Shown here: piece after piece, positions 29,974-40,500 of the stretch
Numbering within the stretch: position 1 is the stretch's first letter
Layout: every line of letters starts with the position of its first letter
Assembly (NCBI GenBank): GCA_964057225.1
Contig: OZ059898.1
Span: forward strand, 15,539,267-15,603,266
Direction of reading: 5' to 3'
DNA: 64,000 nt
Source of the DNA: Auanema rhodensis
Taxonomy: Eukaryota > Nematoda > Chromadorea > Rhabditida > Rhabditidae
The notes under the pieces: generated by a model
What the model was told of the DNA's origin: nothing
Database searches by the model: none
What the model saw: the letters and a program-made list of their open reading frames with translations, nothing else
Program-made: the position numbers and the translations under genes

Positions 29974-30249
29974 CGAAACCTTAACTTTAATTTGAGATAA
30001 TGTAACATAAAATTAGTTAAAAATTCAGTAGCAATCTTTAAAAAAATAATTGAAAACGTAATGTCTTCTTTAATGCCATATTCAAATTAAAGTAGCTTTA
30101 GTCGTCGCATTGAAAATAAGAATTTGCGCGTGAGCCAAAAAATAGAGCAAAGGGTCCCTTATTTTAAAGATATTACCCTATGAGTCAGCTTTTCTTCAAA
30201 ATTCTTTGTTCTAATCATTTTAATTAAATTGCAATTTCTTTCCAGGCAA
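29974..30249. promoter_or_regulatory. Short divergent intergenic region, probable shared promoter
   Basis: Only 276 bp separate the start codons of CDC16 (-) and ICMT (+). It is AT-rich with no ORF. A two-way promoter is inferred from the spacing; no motif proves it. Confidence 0.45.
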
Positions 30250-31336
30250 ATGATGCTAACATATAAAAATTTATGTAATCAATATCGGTTAGATTCGGAA
30301 TTTAGATCGTCTTTACAATGCTTCAGCTATTTTCTAGCAATTTCTATTATTTTAATATGGTTACCATACTTTTTATGTATTCCAATTTCTGCTATATGCT
30401 TTTACAGTAAGTTAATTTAATCTTTCTCTCCGAAATGCTTGTTTGTTATTCAGTTTTATATTCTAAAACAACGAAGTTAGGGCTAAAACATGCTTACACC
30501 ATGCAGTCAGCACTTCTCGGCTGGGTAAGTAAATAAATAAATACGAAAAATATACATAAGTAACAGACAACTGGATCATCAGCATTAATGTTTATCTCAC
30601 AGTATCACCGATCTTTCTGTACATTTTTCGTTTATGCTTTCATTCTCTCTGTTTTTCACTTTTCTGAGTTTGTTTTTACGGCGATTACGAATAGGTTTGT
30701 TATACTTTTTCATTTCAATACCGTTTTGTTTCGTTGTGCAGAAGGTCTCTCCAGCCTGATTCTTTTCTTTTGAATCATTCTCATGCTTATTGGATTGCTG
30801 CCACTTCCAGCTGGCTGGAATTTTTTATTGAGGTTAACTTCTTTTAACATTCCTGCTTGAACTTTAATCTTTAAGGTTTACTTCTTCCCATCTCTGAAAG
30901 GTGGATGGATGTGTTTCATTGGTTTTTGTGTTTGCATTCTTGGAGAATTTATTAGAAAATCAGCTATGGTTCAAGCTGGACTTGGTTTCACACATAAGCT
31001 GGCTATGAGTAAGCGTCCCGATCACAATCTAGTAACGACAGGTGTTTATGCTTATATTCGTCATCCTGGATATTGTGGTTAGTTTCTAAAGTTTTTTTCT
31101 CATTTCTGTTAACACAAAATTGCTTAGGATGGTTCTTATGGAGCGTAGGAACTCAAATAATTTTATGTAATCCATTTTGTTTGGCTGCCTATACATTCGT
31201 TACTTGGAAATTTTTCAATGATAGAATATATGAGGAAGAACGAGATCTCATTCAATTTTTCGGGCAAGACTATATGACATATCAACAAAATGTTCGAATT
31301 GGTATACCATTAGTTACTGGTTATATACTAGGATGA
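30250..31336 (+). CDS. ICMT: Protein-S-isoprenylcysteine O-methyltransferase, 6 exons, 285 aa
   Basis: Exons: 30250-30406, 30454-30524, 30567-30694, 30742-30832, 30876-31077, 31128-31336; they close to 285 aa (human ICMT is 284). ICMT is an ER membrane enzyme that methylates the prenylcysteine carboxyl group of CaaX proteins such as Ras and Rho, using S-adenosylmethionine. Several membrane segments are visible, with FHFSEF in the middle. The C-terminal half carries the family core: LVTTGVYAYIRHPGYCGWFL with R211-H212-P213, then an NP motif, EEERDLIQFFG and GIPLVTGY near the end. A TTTCCAG acceptor ends 4 nt before the ATG. AATAAA is at 31371-31376. It diverges from CDC16, and the next gene downstream is on the same strand 472 bp away. 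Confidence 0.93.
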
Positions 31337-31370
31337 TTAAAAAATTTTTTTACAACAGCTAACATGTTTT

Positions 31371-31376
31371 AATAAA
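31371..31376 (+). terminator. Polyadenylation signal of the ICMT gene
   Basis: AATAAA 35 bp after the stop codon. Confidence 0.6.
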
Positions 31377-31808
31377 AATGTTTGTCCTTAAAATGACCTA
31401 GCTTACTGTGACCGATTCAGAATATCTTCATAAAACAATAAGTTTAAATACAGGTGAATGTTTCTATTCTTTTTATTTGTTCGAAACTTTTTTTAAATTT
31501 CAAACTTACACCTTCTTCTTATCACTTGAAACTTTAATTTAAAATTTTATAGTATTCTTGAATCTTTGAGCATTAAGTGCATTGATAACGCGAATTCTTT
31601 TGTTTTATCAAAATCGATTTTTTTTTGTTGAAAGGTTGATCTCTAATTTTTCTTAAATTTTAATTTATTTATTCATATTATTATTATTTTGATATTTGAA
31701 GCATTATAATGAAGTGGTTCTCTTATTAATTTTTCATTTTTTAAATGTTCATACTTTTTATATTTTCAAATTGGTTTGGTTTTTTTTGCAAAAATTCTCA
31801 ATTTAGAT

Positions 31809-33879
31809 ATGCTGTTAGAAATAATCTCTATTTACCTATCAATCCTATTAGGATGTTTTATATCAACAGTTGGTCTAATTCTTGTTGGAAGATCGTGGGA
31901 AAGGTTGCCTTTTTTGTACCTGGAATTAGTACAAAAAATCCAGAATCTTTTTCCTCCAACATATCCAGCTGATTCGAAAGACGAATCCTGGCCTTCCATT
32001 ATTCATAGGGTAAGCATTCTATATCTTTTAAATGTTATATGTATTATTTACTTTTTATTATACTGTTCTAGCATAATTTTTTGTTCTTTTAACAGGAAGA
32101 GGAAAGTAAGCTAATGAAACCATCTGCTGCTGCGCTTCCAAAGTTCGAATTCACTTCCGGCACCTCTGGTCCTTGGTCCATGTCAGGTGATGCTATTAGA
32201 TCTGGACTTGAATCTATAATACAAGTACTTTCTATTGTTGCTTTTTTTTCAAAATTTATTTGTTTTAGGATGATTTCTCATCAGCCTTTGACCATGCTCC
32301 TTCTTACTCCGAATCGCTTCTACGGTGGAAGCCACTAGAGTCTTGGAGTTTGACACAAAAATCTCTATTTTACATCACACTCGTATTCAGGTTTCTCTTT
32401 TTTTTATTAATAATTTCAAAGATTGTTCATTCAGAATTTTTATTCTTTTCCCGGTTCGTCTCAGCCTTTTCGTCTTTTCATTTGTTTTTGTTGCAGTTTG
32501 TGCTTCTTTCACAATGATCAAAGTACTAACAATGACACATTTCTTTTCTTTAAAAGTTTGTTTTGTAGGATCTGTCGGAAAATGAACGCCGATATATATC
32601 TATACTGTATTGCCGCATTTTTTCTGCCAGTCTCGGTGTTATTGCTACTTATGAAAGGAAAGAAAATGCCCCACGTCGGCCAGGTACGTGTCTAATTGTT
32701 TTCTTTTGTTATTTTGCTAAGATATTACTTATATTTCTTATTAATAGAAAAATCATTTCAAGGTTTTCTTTATTTTTCAATCATTACTCAATTTATATTT
32801 AGTACCACATGCGTATATTGGTGTTTAAAATGATCTCATTTTAAAATTCGTTATCCGATGTATGCGGTCGTTCGTTGAATTCGTTCTCGCTTAGGTCTTG
32901 TTGTGTCGAATCATATCACTCCTAATGATGTTCAAATCATCTGGGCGGGTGCTGAACATGCTAATTCTGATGGTTATATCGTAACTGGTCAGAAGCACAA
33001 AGGAATTATAGGCAAAGAGTATTCCCTGTTACATGTTTTAACTTAATCCTATTCAGGTTCACTTGAGATGTTAACTAGCCGAATCTGTCCCTCATTATGG
33101 CTTGAGAGAGCTAGTGCGCAAGAGAGATCCGACTTTTTATCTGGTGTTCTCAGCTTAGCTAAGGTTTTCACTTTTTATTATCATAATTACTGTAGTATAA
33201 TATCAGACAAATGGTCCCATATTACTATTTCCCGAAGGATACTGTTCAAATAATACTCAAGTTTTACAATTCCGAAAAGCTGCATTTGTGGAAGGAATAG
33301 ATATATATCCAATTGCTATTAAGTAAGCTTGCATTTTTATTGATCAAGCCTCTATTTTTTTCCTTTTAAAGACAAAACGGAAAATTTTCTGATGCATATT
33401 GGTTTGAAGATCAATTTTATATGTATTTGTTACGTTTGATGATGAGCTGGGCCACTGTATATGAAGTTGTCTATCTTGGTTTGTCTGAGATCTTGATTGA
33501 GATTGTAAAAAATATTTCAGAGAAAACTAGAAGGTACGATGAAGAAGATAATACTGATTTTGCCGCCAGAGTTCAAACTGCTATAGCTAATGAAATTTCG
33601 AAACCAGTTGGACAGTTTGATGGGGGTGTATGGTATAAGTAAGTATTTTGTTCTTTGTTCACTGAGATTCTCTATTTTTTGGAATTAAATTATTTATTTT
33701 TCAGAAAAAATGAACAAGCTAAGCTGAAAAATGTTCAGCAGAAAAATTGTGCTTTATCTCTGTTGAAGCATATGGAGAATATTGCTTCGAATGAACATTG
33801 TAGGAAAAGTAGTACAGCTAGTTCTATGTCTTTTATAGACTTAGAATTAGACAATAGAACGACTATTTTAGCTCATTAG
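31809..33879 (+). CDS. GPAT4: GPAT3/4-type glycerol-3-phosphate acyltransferase, 11 exons, 464 aa
   Basis: Exons: 31809-32009, 32096-32224, 32269-32390, 32435-32522, 32569-32683, 32895-33011, 33057-33163, 33207-33322, 33372-33478, 33521-33638, 33705-33879; they close to 464 aa (human GPAT4 is 456). The enzyme makes lysophosphatidic acid from glycerol-3-phosphate and acyl-CoA at the ER, the first step of glycerolipid synthesis; nematode relatives are acl-4 and acl-5. An N-terminal membrane segment (about 5-27) and a second hydrophobic region (about 150-180) precede the catalytic motif NHITPNDV (H225, D230). Motif III is FPEGYC (301-306), where the family has FPEGTC. A segment with DAYWFEDQFYMYLLRLMMSW matches the GPAT4 region. 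The intron 33012-33056 needs a GC donor to keep the conserved block. The ATG follows an ATTTAG acceptor by 2 nt; AATAAA is at 34203-34208. Confidence 0.9.
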
Positions 33880-34554
33880 CTCGAATTTATTTCAGTTAAA
33901 ACCCTCTTATTCTGTGTTGAAAATATGATTTTTCGAATCACAGCCTTGCATACTTTGATCTGAACATCAACTAATTTGTGTTTTGCATGATGAAAGCTTT
34001 ACTGTACGGTTTTTTCGCTCGAAAACTGAAAATTTCAATTTTCAAGTTCTCCTCACTAGTTATCGAATAGATGGCAATTTTGAAATTTTTGAATTCATAT
34101 TTCGAAGAGCTTTACTTATATATTTCTTTGTTGTGAAAAAGTTGAAAACAAATGTATCAATACTTAGGTATTTTTATGGAATTAATTGATTTTTAGAATT
34201 CTAATAAATGTTTTCAATTCATTTGTTTTAATATTTCTTTATATAGTATGAACACAGAAGCTAAATAAGCTGTCAACTGACAGGTGACCAGTCAGAAAAT
34301 ATTAAGTTCCTAAATATTAAGCAATTCTATCAAAAAGCATTCAGTGATTACAGGCCATGTGACAACTTCTTACTATCTCCAGCAAGTTAATCAGTTTTCA
34401 GACCAAATGCTTCCAATAATCTTGCCGTTAGTAGCATAAAGAACTTGAAACAGCTATTTCAATAATTTTTTTTTGCTGAATTCACTAGCTTCATCTATTA
34501 CCTGTTAGCTGATAAGAATCTGACTGATAACTCTATTTCATCTCTTGGCTGTGT
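33880..34554. other. 3' flank of the GPAT gene
   Basis: AT-rich sequence containing the probable 3' UTR; no gene, RNA or repeat is recognised. Confidence 0.55.
34203..34208 (+). terminator. Candidate polyadenylation signal of the GPAT gene
   Basis: AATAAA about 325 bp after the stop codon, in AT-rich sequence. Confidence 0.4.
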
Positions 34555-34915
34555 ACACGATGTGCCCGGTGAATGTTCGATTTACTCCCAGATCGTGAAC
34601 TATGATCCAATCACATTAATCAGAAGTTGGGTATTCAGATGTGTAGATTCTGAATTTTCTAATATAAATTGACGAGGACCTCTCTATTTTCCTGAAAAAT
34701 AGTTTATCTCGACCCCATCCCAAGATTTGTTCACAAAAAAGTTCAGGCTGTAGTCACGTTGTGCCCGGTGAATGTTCGATTTACTCCCAGATCGTGAACT
34801 ATGATCAAATAAAATTAATCTCAAGTTGGGTATTCAGATGTGTAGATTCTGAATTTTCTAATAAAAATTGACGAGGACCTTTATATTTTCCGGAAAAAGG
34901 GTTTATCTCGACAAC
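34555..34915 (-). repeat. Outlying copies of the 199-bp satellite, reverse orientation (about 1.8 units)
   Basis: The sequence is the reverse complement of the main array unit. The marker GTGCCCGGTGAATG occurs at 34562 and again at 34761, exactly 199 bp apart. These copies differ from the main array at several sites (for example AATAAAATTAATCTCAAG and an AAAAAGGG variant), so they look older or separately evolved. Confidence 0.9.
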
Positions 34916-34929
34916 ATCCACAGAAAAAC

Positions 34930-35040
34930 AAACGTTCACCGGGCACAACATGACTACAGCCTGAACTTTTTTGTGAACAAATCTTGGGATGGGGTCGAGA
35001 TAAACCCTTTTTCCGAAAAATAGAGAGGTCTTCGTCAATT
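34930..35040 (+). repeat. Outlying partial copy of the 199-bp satellite, forward orientation
   Basis: Matches the main array unit from the CACCGGGCACAAC segment to CGTCAATT. It stands in inverted orientation to 34555-34915. The arms GGGTTTATCTCGAC (34901-34914) and its complement (34994-35007) could form a hairpin with a loop of about 80 nt. Confidence 0.88.
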
Positions 35041-35108
35041 CTCACTAGGAAAAGATTGTGATTTGTCCGCTTTCGAACTTTCTCTTTTTAGATGAAATGA
35101 ATTTCGTA

Positions 35109-35180
35109 GCGTTCGTGGTGTAATGGTCAGCATGGATGCCTTCCAAGCATTCGACGGGGGTTCGATTCCCCCCGAACGCA
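35109..35180 (+). tRNA. tRNA-Gly (anticodon UCC)
   Basis: A complete 72-nt cloverleaf. The acceptor stem GCGTTCG/CGAACGC pairs perfectly and has discriminator A. The anticodon stem is GATGC/GCATT around loop CTTCCAA, giving TCC at 35142-35144. The T arm is GGGGG-TTCGATT-CCCCC. A TTTTT run at 35185-35189 is a likely Pol III stop. No intron; the CCA end is not encoded. It reads glycine GGA codons. All helices are intact, so it is probably functional although it sits between satellite copies. Confidence 0.96.
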
Positions 35181-35189
35181 TATGTTTTT

Positions 35190-35940
35190 ATTTTCTGTTA
35201 CTGATTCGACGTTCTACAAAATGTAATAAAAGTTTTGAAACTACTTTAGCTTATCCATTTTTGAATAGAAAACGTTATATTTGCTTTTAAAGATATTTAT
35301 TTATACTATCAATATAATAAAATTTAATAAAAGGTTTTTTCATAACATTGGTCTTTTTATATTTTATTATAAACAAACCGCTAATTTTTACAAACAAATT
35401 TAAAATATTGAGTAAAGTTTGGTCCATTTTCGAATTAAAAATCTCAAAACACGGTTGTGTTCCATTTCATTTTTCTAATTCAGATTAATCATTTTAAATT
35501 AAATGTTTCAGTGGTTAGTTATCTAGAGAAGTCGGAAAAAGTTGAATAAAATGAAAAATAAAAATAATTCAAATAATTAAAAGTAAGTTAACTAAATTAA
35601 CTTCTATTCAATATAAATATGTTTATATATTATTTTATAAAATAAATAAATTAAATATTTGAACAGAATTCATGATTATCAGTGGAGCGCGACATATTGT
35701 TTTGTTCTCTGGCATGGTTTTAAAGAAAAAATATGATTAACAATAGTAAACTTAGTATTATCCAACTTCAATATATGAAATCAGACCCGTAGAACCTGAA
35801 AAACCGATCAAAATTCGAAAATATGGTCAAATTAAGGAGATATAACGCCTTGAACATAGCCGTTATAGTGAGGCTATATTCCCTTAAGGTTTATATCATA
35901 TATCCATTTTTTATTTTATCATATAGTTACCAATTATATA
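35190..35940. other. AT-rich spacer between tRNA-Gly and the GC-rich repeats
   Basis: Very AT-rich sequence with no ORF of note, no RNA and no recognised repeat. Confidence 0.55.
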
Positions 35941-36016
35941 TAAATGTGGTCAATAGCCGAAAGGATAAGATGACAGACTGACACTCAAACAGTCCAAGAT
36001 CGAATCCCCTAAGATA
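35941..36016 (+). repeat. tRNA-like remnant, possibly a SINE head
   Basis: The stretch has an A-box-like AGCCGAAAGGATAAG and, about 40 nt on, a B-box-like GATCGAATCCC, with CAGACT between them as in Ser/Leu-type tRNAs. No full cloverleaf closes, so it is not a working tRNA. The spacing of the boxes suits a tRNA-derived retroposon or a decayed tRNA pseudogene. Confidence 0.35.
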
Positions 36017-36040
36017 CTGAACCCAACATAAGGTAAGACA

Positions 36041-36767
36041 AAGATTATAGAGCCGGAGCCCGAGGATCAGGAGCGAGGAGCCCGGGGATCAGGAGGGAGG
36101 AGCCCGGGGATCAGGAGCGAGGAGCCCGAGGATCATGAGCGAGGAGCCCGGGGATCAGGAGGGAGGAGCCCGGGGATCAGGAGGGAGGAGCCCGGGGATC
36201 AGGAGCGAGGAGCCCGGGGATCAGGAGCCCGAAGACGAGGAGCCCGAGGATGAGGAGCCAGGAGCCCGAAGACGAGGAGCCGCCGAGGAGCCCGAGGATC
36301 AGGAGCGAGGAGCCAGGAGCCCGAAGACGAGGAGCCCGAGGATGAGGAGCCAGGAGCCCGAAGACGAGGAGCCGCCGAGGAGCCCGAGGATCAGGAGCGA
36401 GGAGCCAGGAGCCCGAAGACGAGGAGCCCGAGGATGAGGAGCCAGGAGCCCGAAGACGAGGAGCCCGAGGATGAGGAGCCAGGAGCCCGAAGACGAGGAG
36501 CCGCCGAGGAGCCCGAGGATCAGGAGCGAGGAGCCAGGAGCCCGAAGACGAGGAGCCCGAGGATGAGGAGTCAGGAGCCCGAAGACGAGGAGCCGCCGAG
36601 GAGCCCGAGGATCAGGAGCGAGGAGCCAGGAGCCCGAAGACGAGGAGCCGCCAAGGAGCCCGAGTATCAGGAGCGAGGCGGGCAGGAGCCGCCGAAGAGC
36701 CCGAGGATCAGGAGCGAGGAGCCAGGAGCCCGAGGATCAGGAGCGAGGAGCGAGGAGTCCGAATAGG
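36041..36767 (+). repeat. GC-rich GAGCCCGA-type minisatellite, first 727-bp copy
   Basis: Built from short units based on GAGCCCGAGGATCAGGAG, GAGCCCGAAGACGAG and GAGGAGCC. It is GC-rich and purine-rich against the AT-rich background. Stretches of about 100 codons stay open (36135-36437 and 36434-36766), giving Glu-Pro-Asp-Arg-rich strings, because the units are mostly multiples of three. There is no splice signal, start context or domain, so I treat it as a repeat. The same 727 bp follows at once. Confidence 0.93.
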
Positions 36768-37494
36768 AAGATTATAGAGCCGGAGCCCGAGGATCAGGAG
36801 CGAGGAGCCCGGGGATCAGGAGGGAGGAGCCCGGGGATCAGGAGCGAGGAGCCCGAGGATCATGAGCGAGGAGCCCGGGGATCAGGAGGGAGGAGCCCGG
36901 GGATCAGGAGGGAGGAGCCCGGGGATCAGGAGCGAGGAGCCCGGGGATCAGGAGCCCGAAGACGAGGAGCCCGAGGATGAGGAGCCAGGAGCCCGAAGAC
37001 GAGGAGCCGCCGAGGAGCCCGAGGATCAGGAGCGAGGAGCCAGGAGCCCGAAGACGAGGAGCCCGAGGATGAGGAGCCAGGAGCCCGAAGACGAGGAGCC
37101 GCCGAGGAGCCCGAGGATCAGGAGCGAGGAGCCAGGAGCCCGAAGACGAGGAGCCCGAGGATGAGGAGCCAGGAGCCCGAAGACGAGGAGCCCGAGGATG
37201 AGGAGCCAGGAGCCCGAAGACGAGGAGCCGCCGAGGAGCCCGAGGATCAGGAGCGAGGAGCCAGGAGCCCGAAGACGAGGAGCCCGAGGATGAGGAGTCA
37301 GGAGCCCGAAGACGAGGAGCCGCCGAGGAGCCCGAGGATCAGGAGCGAGGAGCCAGGAGCCCGAAGACGAGGAGCCGCCAAGGAGCCCGAGTATCAGGAG
37401 CGAGGCGGGCAGGAGCCGCCGAAGAGCCCGAGGATCAGGAGCGAGGAGCCAGGAGCCCGAGGATCAGGAGCGAGGAGCGAGGAGTCCGAATAGG
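36768..37494 (+). repeat. GC-rich minisatellite, second 727-bp copy
   Basis: A direct tandem copy of 36041-36767. Landmarks recur exactly 727 bp later (AAGATTATAGAGCC at 36041 and 36768), and the translated open stretches (36862-37164, 37161-37493) are identical to those in the first copy. This suggests a very recent duplication or an assembly effect. Confidence 0.93.
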
Positions 37495-37580
37495 AGGAGC
37501 CTCAGAGAAGTCTTTTGCCTTCCGAAGACGAAGAACCAGGAGCCCGAAGATTCCGAAGACGAGGAGCTTGAGCGAAGCCA
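37495..37580 (+). repeat. Junction between minisatellite and satellite array
   Basis: A short stretch with degraded GAGCCCGAAGA units that runs directly into the 199-bp array. It holds no gene. Confidence 0.7.
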
Positions 37581-40500
37581 TTGTGAAATCTTGGGATGGG
37601 GTCAAGATAAACTATTTTTCAGGAAAATAGAGAGGTCCTCGTCAATTTATATTAGAAAATTCAGAATCTACACATCTGAATACCCAACTTGAGATTAATT
37701 TTATTTGATCATAGTTCACGATCTGGGAGTAAATCGAGCATTCACCGGGCACAACGTGACTACAGCCTGAACTTTTTTGTGAACAAATCTTGGGATGGGG
37801 TTGAGATAAACTATTTTTCAGGAAAATAGAGGGGTCCTCGTCAATTTATATTAGAAAATTCAGAATCTACACATCTGAATACCCAACTTGTGATTATTTT
37901 TATTTGATCATAGTGTACGATCTGGGAGTAAATCGAGCATTCACCGGGCACAACGTGACTACAGCCTGAACTTTTTTGTGAACAAATCTTGGGATGGGGT
38001 TGAGATAAACTATTTTTCAGGAAAATAGAGGGGTCCTCGTCAATTTATATTAGAAAATTCAGAATCTACACATCTGAATACCCAACTTGAGATTAATTTT
38101 ATTTGATCATAGTTCACGATCTGGGAGTAAATCGAACATTCACCGGGCACAACGTGACTACAGCCTGAACTTTTTTGTGAACAAATCTTGGGATGGGGTG
38201 GAGATAAACTATTTTTCAGGAAAATAGAGGGGTCCTCGTCAATTTATATTAGAAAATTCAGAATCTACACATCTGAATACCCAACTTGTGATTATTTTTA
38301 TTTGATCATAGTGTACGATCTGGGAGTAAATCGAGCATTCACCGGGCACAACGTGACTACAGCCTGAACTTTTTTGTGAACAAATCTTGGGATGGGGTGG
38401 AGATAAACTATTTTTCAGGAAAATAGAGGGGTCCTCGTCAATTTATATTAGAAAATTCAGAATCTACACATCTGAATACCCAACTTGTGATTATTTTTAT
38501 TTGATCATAGTTCACGATCTGGGAGTAAATCGAGCATTCACCGGGCACAACGTGACTACAGCCTGAACTTTTTTGTGAACAAATCTTGGGATGGGGTGGA
38601 GATAAACTATTTTTCAGGAAAATAGAGGGGTCCTCGTCAATTTATATTAGAAAATTCAGAATCTACACATCTGAATACCCAACTTGTGATTATTTTTATT
38701 TGATCATAGTTCACGATCTGGGAGTAAATCGAGCATTCACCGGGCACAACATGACTACAGCCTGAACTTTTTTGTGAACAAATCTTGGGATGGGGTGGAG
38801 ATAAACTATTTTTCAGGAAAATAGAGAGGTCCTCGTCAATTGTTATTAGAAAATTCAGAATCTACACATCTGAATACCCAACTTGTGATTAATGTGATTG
38901 GATCATAGTTCACGATCTGGGAGTAAATCGAGCATTCACCGGGCACAACATGACTACAGCCTGAACTTTTTTGTGAACAAATCTTGGGATGGGGTCGAGA
39001 TAAACTATTTTTTCGGAAAATAGAGAGGTCCTCGTCAATTTTTATTAGAAAATTCAGAATCTACACATCTGAATACCCAACTTGTGATTATTTTTATTTG
39101 ATCATAGTCCACGAACTGGGAGTAAATCGAACATTCACCGGGCACAACGTGACTACAGCCTGAACTTTTTTGTGAACAAATCTTGGGATGGGGTGGAGAT
39201 AAACTATTTTTCAGGAAAATAGAGGGGTCCTCGTCAATTTATATTAGAAAATTCAGAATCTACACATCTGAATACCCAACTTGTGATTATTTTTATTTGA
39301 TCATAGTTCACGATCTGGGAGTAAATCGAGCATTCACCGGGCACAACATGACTACAGCCTGAACTTTTTTGTGAACAAATCTTGGGATGGGGTCGAGATA
39401 AACTATTTTTTCGGAAAATAGAGAGGTCCTCGTCAATTTTTATTAGAAAATTCAGAATCTACACATCTGAATACCCAACTTGTGATTATTTTTATTTGAT
39501 CATAGTTCACGATCTGGGAGTAAATCGAGCATTCACCGGGCACAACATGACTACAGCCTGAACTTTTTTGTGAACAAATCTTGGGATGGGGTGGAGATAA
39601 ACTATTTTTCAGGAAAATAGAGGGGTCCTCGTCAATTTATATTAGAAAATTCAGAATCTACACATCTGAATACCCAACTTGTGATTATTTTTATTTGATC
39701 ATAGTTCACGATCTGGGAGTAAATCGAGCATTCACCGGGCACAACATGACTACAGCCTGAACTTTTTTGTGAACAAATCTTGGGATGGGGTGGAGATAAA
39801 CTATTTTTCAGGAAAATAGAGAGGTCCTCGTCAATTGTTATTAGAAAATTCAGAATCTACACATCTGAATACCCAACTTGTGATTATTTTTATTTGATCA
39901 TAGTTCACGATCTGGGAGTAAATCGAGCATTCACCGGGCACAACATGACTACAGCCTGAACTTTTTTGTGAACAAATCTTGGGATGGGGTGGAGATAAAC
40001 TATTTTTCAGGAAAATAGAGAGGTCCTCGTCAATTGTTATTAGAAAATTCAGAATCTACACATCTGAATACCCAACTTGTGATTAATGTGATTGGATCAT
40101 AGTCCACGAACTGGGAGTAAATCGAACATTCACCGGGCACAACGTGACTACAGCCTGAACTTTTTTGTGAACAAATCTTGGGATGGGGTCGAGATAAACT
40201 ATTTTTCAGGAAAATAGAGAGGTCGTCGTCAATTTTTATTAGAAAATTCAGAATCTACACATCTGAATACCCAACTTGTGATTATTTTTATTTGATCATA
40301 GTTCACGATCTGGGAGTAAATCGAGCATTCACCGGGCACAACATGACTACAGCCTGAACTTTTTTGTGAACAAATCTTGGGATGGGGTGGAGATAAACTA
40401 TTTTTTCGGAAAATAGAGAGGTCCTCGTCAATTTATATTAGAAAATTCAGAATCTACACATCTGAATACCCAACTTGTGATTAATGTGATTGGATCATAG

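Noticed and set aside
36135..37493. Open frames of 100-110 codons in the GC-rich repeat read as genes
   Set aside because: They are low-complexity products of units that are mostly multiples of three, with no splice sites or domains, and are duplicated exactly with the DNA.
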